From the NCBI RefSeq assembly GCF_001571085.1, contig NZ_BCTC01000041.1:1-53184 (forward strand): 53,184 nucleotides of DNA, written 5' to 3'. The notes under the pieces were generated by a model. The model did no database searches, was not told where the DNA came from, and worked only from the letters and a program-made list of their open reading frames with translations. This document shows positions 46,498 to 53,184 of this stretch, piece after piece. The stretch is from Azohydromonas lata NBRC 102462 (GTDB lineage Bacteria; Pseudomonadota; Gammaproteobacteria; Burkholderiales; Burkholderiaceae_C). Within the stretch, counting starts at the first letter, position 1. Each line of letters starts with the position of its first letter. Made by a program: the position numbers and the translations under genes.

Positions 46498-46560
46498 GCC
46501 GGCGGCAGGCCGGCGATGGCAGGACTATCGCCGCTTTAGGCTATTTAAATGGCATTCATG

Positions 46561-46575
46561 ATAGCCAGACACTAT
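46561..46575 (+). promoter_or_regulatory. OxyR-type motif upstream of the 44-aa ORF and dps
   Basis: ATAG-N7-CTAT is the half of the OxyR consensus ATAG-N7-CTAT-N7-ATAG-N7-CTAT. It overlaps a larger perfect inverted repeat GGCTAT-N16-ATAGCC (46539-46566), and a TATCAT -10-like box overlaps its right end. The context (oxyR before, dps after) supports the assignment. Confidence 0.55.
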
Positions 46576-46641
46576 CATTCTTCCCATGCCATCGCGCTTG
46601 AAAGTCTGGCGCGACACCCAGGCCCAACGAGGAGAACCGCC

Positions 46642-46776
46642 ATGCAACGAGCCGCCACCGCCCTGCAAGCCCAAGATGCACAGCGCCTGCGCCGCGCCGT
46701 CGGCTGGACGGTCTTCGTGGCCGGCGCGCTGCACGGCTTGTCGCAGGCACTGCCTTTGCTCACGCGCGGCTTCTGA
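46642..46776 (+). CDS. 44-residue small protein between oxyR and dps
   Basis: The short ORF starts at 46642 with an excellent GAGGAGAA binding site. The product begins [19 protein letters not shown], then has one hydrophobic helix ([20 protein letters not shown]) and ends TRGF, so it may be a one-helix membrane peptide. It is too short to identify. The OxyR-type motif 67 bases upstream and dps 82 bases downstream suggest a peroxide-induced transcript. A longer frame from 46549 has no binding site. Confidence 0.5.
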   Translation: MQRAATALQAQDAQRLRRAVGWTVFVAGALHGLSQALPLLTRGF

Positions 46777-46858
46777 ATTTTTCCGCCGCGGGTCTGCCAC
46801 AAGGTCTGGCTGCTGCGGCATCCCTCGCCGTCTCGCACAACGCCACCAGGAGAAGCAC

Positions 46859-47338
46859 ATGCCCTCGCCCATCAACATCGGCATCAGTGAAGAGCACCGC
46901 GCCGCCATCGCCGGCGGCTTGAACAAGCTGCTGGCCGACACCTTCACGCTCTACCTGAAGACGCACAACTTCCACTGGAACGTCACGGGGCCGATGTTCA
47001 ACACGCTGCACACCATGTTCATGACGCAGTACACGGAGCTGTGGAACGCGGTGGACCCGATTGCCGAACGCATCCGCGCCCTGGGCCACACCGCGCAGGG
47101 CTCCTACGCGCAGTTCGGCCAAGCCGCCACGGTGGCCGACGCCCCGGCGCAGCCGCCCAAGGCGCTGGAGATGGTGCGGCAACTGGTGGAAGGCCACGAG
47201 ACCGTGGCCCGCACCGCGCGCGAGCTCTTCCCCATCGCCGACGAGGCCGGCGATGAGCCCACGGCCGACCTGCTCACCCAGCGCCTGACCATCCACGAGC
47301 AGACCGCCTGGATGCTGCGCTCGCTGCTGGAAGAGTGA
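46859..47338 (+). CDS. dps: Dps-family ferritin-like DNA-binding protein
   Basis: This 159-residue dodecameric mini-ferritin oxidises and stores iron with peroxide and protects DNA. The ferroxidase residues are in the family block [22 protein letters not shown] (cut at [10 protein letters not shown]) and in the downstream [16 protein letters not shown]. The AGGAGAAG binding site fixes the start. Its position after oxyR and an OxyR-type motif fits peroxide control. Confidence 0.94.
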   Translation: MPSPINIGISEEHRAAIAGGLNKLLADTFTLYLKTHNFHWNVTGPMFNTLHTMFMTQYTELWNAVDPIAERIRALGHTAQGSYAQFGQAATVADAPAQPPKALEMVRQLVEGHETVARTARELFPIADEAGDEPTADLLTQRLTIHEQTAWMLRSLLEE

Positions 47339-47496
47339 TTCCGGGCTGAACGGCCCTGGGCGGCCCCGCCCGGGGCGGCAGCCCTGCACGGCGCGGCGGC
47401 GCCGGCAATGACCGCTTGCGGCCAAGACCCGGCGCCAGCACCGATAATTGAGGGTTTTCCTTCACACGGGCGGTCGGGTTTGCGGCCGCAAGCCGC

Positions 47497-49125
<1,629 letters not shown>

Positions 49126-49140
49126 GGCGCTTGGGCGGAC

Positions 49141-49581
49141 TCAGCGCTCCGCCTGGGGCCTGTCCTCCCGGATCGCCTGGCTCACGTCCGCGCGCGTGAG
49201 GCCCCAGCGCAGCAGCAGGTAGTCGAACAGCACGCGCTCGCTCTCCTGCACGCGGCCGTCGGCGGTGATGGCAGCCGCCCCGAGCCGCGCCACCAGCAGC
49301 CGCTTGGCCGGGTCGCGCACGGCCTGCAGCTCGGCTTCTATGAGCGCCTGCTCCGACAGCGACAGCCACGGCCGCGCCTGCAGCCGCTCGCCCAACTCTT
49401 CGCACAAGTCGCTGGCCACGCGCATGAACTCGGCGCGCTCCAGGCCCAGCCGGCCAAAGGCGTCCAGCTCATCCAGCATGGCCAGCTCGCGCGGGTCCAG
49501 CTTGGTGTCGGCCACGATCAGCAGGGCGATCAGCCGGGCCATGGCCTGGGGGCTGTCGATGTCGCGGTCATTGAGGGACAT
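49141..49581 (-). CDS. TerB-like protein
   Basis: This 146-residue helical cytosolic protein resembles the TerB/DjlA-type acidic helix bundle: MARLIALLIVADTKLDPRELAML and LVARLGAAAITADGRVQESERVL (each cut). The DxxLDPxE-like pattern matches the metal-binding turns of the family. No other ter genes are nearby, so tellurite resistance is not implied. It is convergent with prfC and divergent from ubiA. Confidence 0.85.
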   Translation of the reverse strand: MSLNDRDIDSPQAMARLIALLIVADTKLDPRELAMLDELDAFGRLGLERAEFMRVASDLCEELGERLQARPWLSLSEQALIEAELQAVRDPAKRLLVARLGAAAITADGRVQESERVLFDYLLLRWGLTRADVSQAIREDRPQAER

Positions 49582-49711
49582 GGCGGCTCTCCTTGAGGTG
49601 TGAGGGATAAAAGGCCCCCGTGCGCGGCCTGGGCTCACCGGGGCACACCCGCCGTGGAGCAAGCCCCGTGCGCCGGAGTTCCCTGCGGCGGCCGCGCGAA
49701 AATCCGCCGCC

Positions 49712-50623
49712 ATGAGCACGCATGCCGTTCCCACCCCTTCCCGCCTCACGCTGTACCTGGACCTGATTCGCTGGAACCGCCCCGCCGGCTGGCTGCTGCT
49801 GCTGTGGCCCACGCTCTCGGCGCTGTGGATGGCGGCCGACGGCTTTCCCGGCTGGCACCTGCTGGCGGTGTTCGTCCTGGGCACCATCCTCATGCGCAGC
49901 GCCGGCTGCTGCGTCAACGACGTGGCCGACCAGGAATTCGACCGCCATGTGAAACGCACGGCGCAGCGACCCATCACCCGCGGCGCCATGGGCACGCGCG
50001 AGGCGCTGCTGGTGGGCGCGGCGCTGGCGCTGCTGGCGTTCTTCCTGGTGCTCACCACCAACGCGCCCACCATCGCGCTGTCCTTCCCGGCCCTGGCCAT
50101 CGCCATTGCCTACCCATGGGCCAAGCGGCTGGTGTCCATGCCGCAGGCGGTGCTGGGCGTGGCATTCAGCTTCGGCATTCCCATGGCCTTCTCGGCGGTA
50201 CTGGGCGGCAGCGACTGGCACTTGGCCGCCATCGCCGACGCCGTGCCCTGGCACGCTTGGGCGCTGCTGATCTCGAACCTGTTCTGGGTGCTGGCCTACG
50301 ACACCGAGTACGCCATGGTGGACCGCGACGACGACATCCGCATCGGCATCAAGACCTCGGCGCTGACGCTGGGCCGTTTCGACGTGATCGGCGTGACGGC
50401 CTTTTACCTGCTGCACCTGGCGAGCTGGGCCGCCATCGGCCTTTACCTCGGCCTGGGGGCCTGGTTCCTGGCCGGTATCGCCGCCGCGCTGGCGCAGGTG
50501 GCCTGGCACTGGGGCCTGATCCGCCACCGCACGCGTGAAGGCTGCTTCAAAGCCTTCCGGCTCAACCACTGGCTGGGGTTCGCAGTGTTTGCCGGGACGG
50601 TGGTGGATTTGGCGCTGCGCTGA
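49712..50623 (+). CDS. ubiA: 4-hydroxybenzoate octaprenyltransferase
   Basis: This 303-residue membrane prenyltransferase carries out the second step of ubiquinone synthesis. Of the two Asp-rich motifs, the first is [15 protein letters not shown] (about 70-84) and the second is [12 protein letters not shown] (about 197-208). Eight or nine helices are visible, and [20 protein letters not shown] (cut) opens the first. A weak GAAAAT box ends 8 bases before the ATG. It converges with ubiC, whose product makes its substrate. Confidence 0.96.
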   Translation: MSTHAVPTPSRLTLYLDLIRWNRPAGWLLLLWPTLSALWMAADGFPGWHLLAVFVLGTILMRSAGCCVNDVADQEFDRHVKRTAQRPITRGAMGTREALLVGAALALLAFFLVLTTNAPTIALSFPALAIAIAYPWAKRLVSMPQAVLGVAFSFGIPMAFSAVLGGSDWHLAAIADAVPWHAWALLISNLFWVLAYDTEYAMVDRDDDIRIGIKTSALTLGRFDVIGVTAFYLLHLASWAAIGLYLGLGAWFLAGIAAALAQVAWHWGLIRHRTREGCFKAFRLNHWLGFAVFAGTVVDLALR

Positions 50624-50668
50624 AAAGCCGCGCCCACGCGTCCCGGTTGGAGCGAGGCGTGAGGGGCG

Positions 50669-51181
50669 TTACCGGCCGCGACGGCAGGCCGGCAGCGACG
50701 GCGCAAACGCCTCGTAGACCCGCAATTTCACCCCGTGCCGGACGAACACCGAGCTGCGCCCGGCCACTACCGCGCCGCCCCAGTGACCGCCGGTGAAGGC
50801 CTGCCAATCGCGCCGGACCCGCCCGTGCCCTTCGCCGCCGCGGCACCAGCGGTGCGGTTTCAAGGGCGAGCGCGCCACGCGCGGGTCATCGAACAGCAAC
50901 TGACCGAGCGGCCGCGTGCCCAAGCCGCCCAGCGCCCGCCAGGGGCCCGCAAGAGAGCGTGCCGGCGCCACGCTGCGCGCCCACACCAGCGGCTGCCCAT
51001 CCACGAGCAGGATGACTTCACGCACCAGGAAGCGCCCAACGCCCAGCTCGCGCCGCTCTTCGCGCAGCAGCGGCGCCACGCGCTGGCGCAGCGTCTGCAC
51101 CTCGAAGTGCTTACCCAGTTGCTTGAGCCGGGCCGTCAGCGAGCCCGGCGCGCGCTGCCAGCGCCCAAGCGCCAGGCTCAC
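50669..51181 (-). CDS. ubiC: Chorismate lyase, GTG start
   Basis: This 170-residue enzyme splits chorismate to 4-hydroxybenzoate and pyruvate, the first step of the pathway that UbiA continues. FLVREVILLVDGQPLVWARSV (cut), PLGQLLF and the C-terminal Glu in RVYEAFAP match UbiC. The GTG at 51181 overlaps the proC stop in GTGA, so translation is probably coupled to proC. A longer open frame through proC is in the wrong phase. It converges with ubiA. Confidence 0.9.
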   Translation of the reverse strand: MSLALGRWQRAPGSLTARLKQLGKHFEVQTLRQRVAPLLREERRELGVGRFLVREVILLVDGQPLVWARSVAPARSLAGPWRALGGLGTRPLGQLLFDDPRVARSPLKPHRWCRGGEGHGRVRRDWQAFTGGHWGGAVVAGRSSVFVRHGVKLRVYEAFAPSLPACRRGR

Positions 51182-51990
51182 GCCCGGCCGAACTCGTCGC
51201 CCAGCTCGCGGGCGCGGGTCTGTGCGGCCTGCAGCGCGCGGACGAAGGCGTCGCGAACGCCGTCCTTTTCCAGCGAGGTCAGCGCCGCGTAGGTGGTGCC
51301 GCCCTTGGACGTGACGCGCTCGCGCAGCACCGCGGGGCTCTCGTCGGACTGCTGCGCCAGCGCCGCCGCGCCGGCCACGGTGGCCAGCGCCAGCTCGCGG
51401 CCCTGCGCGGCGGTGAGGCCCATCTGCTCGGCCGCGGCCATCATGGCCTCCACCACGTAGAAGACGTAGGCGGGGCCGGAGCCGGAGAGCGCCGTCACGG
51501 CGTCCAGGTCGGATTCCTGGTCCACCCACACCGTGCGGCCCGTGGGCGCCAGCAGCGCGTCAACTTCCGCCTTTTGCGCATCGCTCACGCCGGGACGGGC
51601 GTAGAGGCCGGCGATGCCCTGGCCGATCAGCGCCGGCGTGTTGGGCATGGCGCGCACCACGGCCTGGCTGCCCGTGGCCTGGACGATGGCGTCGCTGCGT
51701 ATGCCCGCCATCACGCTGAGCTGCAGCGCGCCGTTGATGCGCCCGGCGCAGGGCGCGGCGGCTTCCTTGAACAGCTGGGGTTTCACCGCCCACACCACGA
51801 TTTGCGCCTGCGACAGCGCCGGCGCCGCCGCGGGCAGCGCCACCACGCCGAAGGTCTGCAGCAGCTTCACGCGCTGCGCCTCGAAGGGCTCCACGACCAG
51901 GATGGACGAGGCCGGACGGCCGGACTGCAGCAGCCCGCCGATGAGGGCGCCGGCCATGTTGCCGCCGCCGATGAATGCAACTGTGCTCAT
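51178..51990 (-). CDS. proC: Pyrroline-5-carboxylate reductase
   Basis: This 270-residue NAD(P)H enzyme catalyses the last step of proline synthesis. The N-terminal Rossmann motif is [17 protein letters not shown] (4-20). [14 protein letters not shown] and the C-terminal signature [15 protein letters not shown] are typical, and [12 protein letters not shown] ends the dimerisation domain. The ATG at 51990 is 6 bases after a TACACT box with no ribosome binding site. ubiC overlaps its stop. Confidence 0.96.
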   Translation of the reverse strand: MSTVAFIGGGNMAGALIGGLLQSGRPASSILVVEPFEAQRVKLLQTFGVVALPAAAPALSQAQIVVWAVKPQLFKEAAAPCAGRINGALQLSVMAGIRSDAIVQATGSQAVVRAMPNTPALIGQGIAGLYARPGVSDAQKAEVDALLAPTGRTVWVDQESDLDAVTALSGSGPAYVFYVVEAMMAAAEQMGLTAAQGRELALATVAGAAALAQQSDESPAVLRERVTSKGGTTYAALTSLEKDGVRDAFVRALQAAQTRARELGDEFGRA

Positions 51991-51996
51991 CCGGAA

Positions 51997-52002
51997 AGTG
52001 TA
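51997..52002 (-). promoter_or_regulatory. -10-like box, predicted leaderless start of proC
   Basis: TACACT on the minus strand ends 6 bases before the proC ATG. Confidence 0.5.
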
Positions 52003-52169
52003 GGCGGGCCGCGCAGCCCGCCGGCCCGGGCACGGCGGCTGCCCGCGGGGCGCGCGAGCCTGGCACGTCTTGCCAAGCTTTTCGCTCCTGGGAGGCCTAC
52101 AGTGCCCTTGACGGCCCAAGAGAAAGCGCCGCCGGGCACAACGTCCAACATGAGAGGAGAGCACTCGCC

Positions 52170-53184
52170 ATGTCCATGAACCTGTCCTACGTGAATCCCA
52201 CGGCCGACAGCCCCTGGGGCACCTACCTGTCGCAGGTCGAGCGCGTCACGCCCTACCTGGGGCACCTGGCACGCTGGGTGGAGACGCTCAAGCGGCCCAA
52301 GCGCGCCCTCATCGTGGACGTGCCCATAGAGCTGGACGACGGCACCGTCGCGCACTACGAGGGCTACCGCGTGCAGCACAACCTGAGCCGCGGCCCCGGC
52401 AAGGGCGGCGTGCGCTACCACCCCAGCGTCACGCTGGAGGAAGTCATGGCGCTGGCGGCATGGATGTCCATCAAGAACGCCGCCGTCAACCTGCCCTACG
52501 GCGGCGCCAAGGGCGGCATTCGCGTGGAGCCCAAGCAGCTCTCGCGCAAGGAGCTGGAGCGCCTCACGCGCCGCTACACCAGCGAGATCGGCCTGATCAT
52601 CGGCCCGCAGCAGGACATCCCGGCCCCGGACGTCAACACCAACGCCCAAGTCATGGCCTGGATGATGGACACCTACTCCATGAACACCGGCGCCACCGCC
52701 ACCGGCGTGGTCACGGGCAAGCCCATCCACTTGGGCGGCTCGCTGGGCCGGGTGAAAGCCACCGGCCGAGGCGTGTTCGTCACCGGGCGCGAGGCGGCAC
52801 GGCGCATCAACCTGCCGCTGGACGGCGCGCGCGTGGCCGTGCAGGGCTTCGGCAACGTGGGCTCGTCGGCGGCGGAGCTGTTCGTCCAGGCCGGCGCCAA
52901 GGTCGTCGCCATCCAGGACCACACGGGCACCCTCTACAACGGCGGCGGCATCGAGTTCGCCGATCTCATGCCGCTGGTGCAGCGCCAGGGCTCCATCGCC
53001 GGCTTCACCGGCGCGGAGGCGATGGCCGACGAGGACTTCTGGGACGTGGACTGCGAGATCCTCGTCCCCGCCGCGCTGGAGGGCCAGATCACCCCAGCAC
53101 GCGCCCAGCGCCTGAAGGCGAAGCTGGTGCTGGAAGGCGCCAACGGGCCGACGCTGCCCTCGGCCGACGACGTGCTGGCCGACC
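52170..53184 (+). CDS. gdhA: Glu/Leu/Phe/Val dehydrogenase, probably glutamate dehydrogenase (partial)
   Basis: The gene runs off the right edge with 338 codons visible. It deaminates glutamate to 2-oxoglutarate or the reverse. [12 protein letters not shown] and [12 protein letters not shown] are the substrate-binding regions with the catalytic lysines, [19 protein letters not shown] (cut at PAPDVNTN) follows, and the nucleotide fold begins at [11 protein letters not shown] (residue about 228). GAGGAG 12 bases upstream supports the start. NAD versus NADP use is not decided. Confidence 0.93.
   Translation, partial: MSMNLSYVNPTADSPWGTYLSQVERVTPYLGHLARWVETLKRPKRALIVDVPIELDDGTVAHYEGYRVQHNLSRGPGKGGVRYHPSVTLEEVMALAAWMSIKNAAVNLPYGGAKGGIRVEPKQLSRKELERLTRRYTSEIGLIIGPQQDIPAPDVNTNAQVMAWMMDTYSMNTGATATGVVTGKPIHLGGSLGRVKATGRGVFVTGREAARRINLPLDGARVAVQGFGNVGSSAAELFVQAGAKVVAIQDHTGTLYNGGGIEFADLMPLVQRQGSIAGFTGAEAMADEDFWDVDCEILVPAALEGQITPARAQRLKAKLVLEGANGPTLPSADDVLAD

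Noticed and set aside
49141-49581. Tellurite resistance system
   Set aside because: Only a lone TerB-like protein is present, with no terC, terD or terE-type neighbours.

Overview
The window is one continuous, gene-dense stretch of a high-GC (roughly 70%) proteobacterial chromosome. The gene content points to a beta-proteobacterium of the order Burkholderiales, probably a Comamonadaceae relative. The clues are a GTP-dependent PEP carboxykinase, YXWXXGXW and GDSL lipoproteins, class I c-type cytochromes, UbiA/UbiC, and short palindromic repeats built on ATTCCCGCGAAGGCGGGAAT or ATGCCCGCGAAAGCGGGCAT. The assignment is inferred from content; no rRNA is present. I see no prophage, integrase, transposase, CRISPR array or secondary-metabolite cluster, and the region reads as core genome.

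Layout. 1-5.3 kb: repeat-bearing intergenic DNA, cutA, a tandem M16 peptidase pair (one with the zinc motif, one without), a glutathione S-transferase, a second repeat-bearing gap and a small unknown gene divergent from a LysR regulator. 5.3-13.5 kb: LysR, an SGNH-like orphan of lower GC, an aromatic aminotransferase, glutathione peroxidase, an EamA transporter overlapping lplT, alr, an acyl-CoA thioesterase and arfB. 13.6-19.8 kb: two lipoproteins, radA, a small membrane protein, ilvE, a CHCC zinc-finger protein and an ECF sigma/anti-sigma pair. 19.8-25.6 kb: a four-gene run led by purU, a membrane-anchored diheme cytochrome, tRNA-Arg(CCG), rlpA and a small periplasmic protein, followed by a candidate minus-strand small RNA.

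25.6-38.3 kb: two UPF0149 (YecA/YgfB-like) paralogues, an Hsp70-like protein, a LysE exporter with its divergent ArgP/LysG-type regulator, UspA, a metallophosphoesterase, pckG, a MOSC protein, an AbrB-family membrane protein, an Old Yellow Enzyme, rlmJ and a CAAX-protease-like membrane protein. 38.3-53.2 kb: the queuosine genes queA and tgt separated by a c-type cytochrome that carries an FNR/ANR-like site, then recG, a pantothenate operon (panB-panC plus a small monooxygenase-like gene), oxyR followed by a 44-aa ORF and dps with an OxyR-type motif, prfC, a TerB-like gene, ubiA convergent with ubiC-proC, and a truncated glutamate dehydrogenase gene at the right edge.

I found no obvious new multi-gene system. 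The most interesting signals lie outside the protein annotation. First, a -10-like hexamer (typically GACAAT, CACAAT or TACANT) sits 6-7 nt before the start codon of ten genes: radA, both UPF0149 genes, lysE, rlmJ, tgt, queA, recG, oxyR and proC. This predicts leaderless transcripts and fixes several start codons. Second, a strong rho-independent terminator on the minus strand at 25482-25513 has no gene feeding it. A GC-rich hairpin and a plausible promoter lie just upstream, which suggests an unannotated small RNA.
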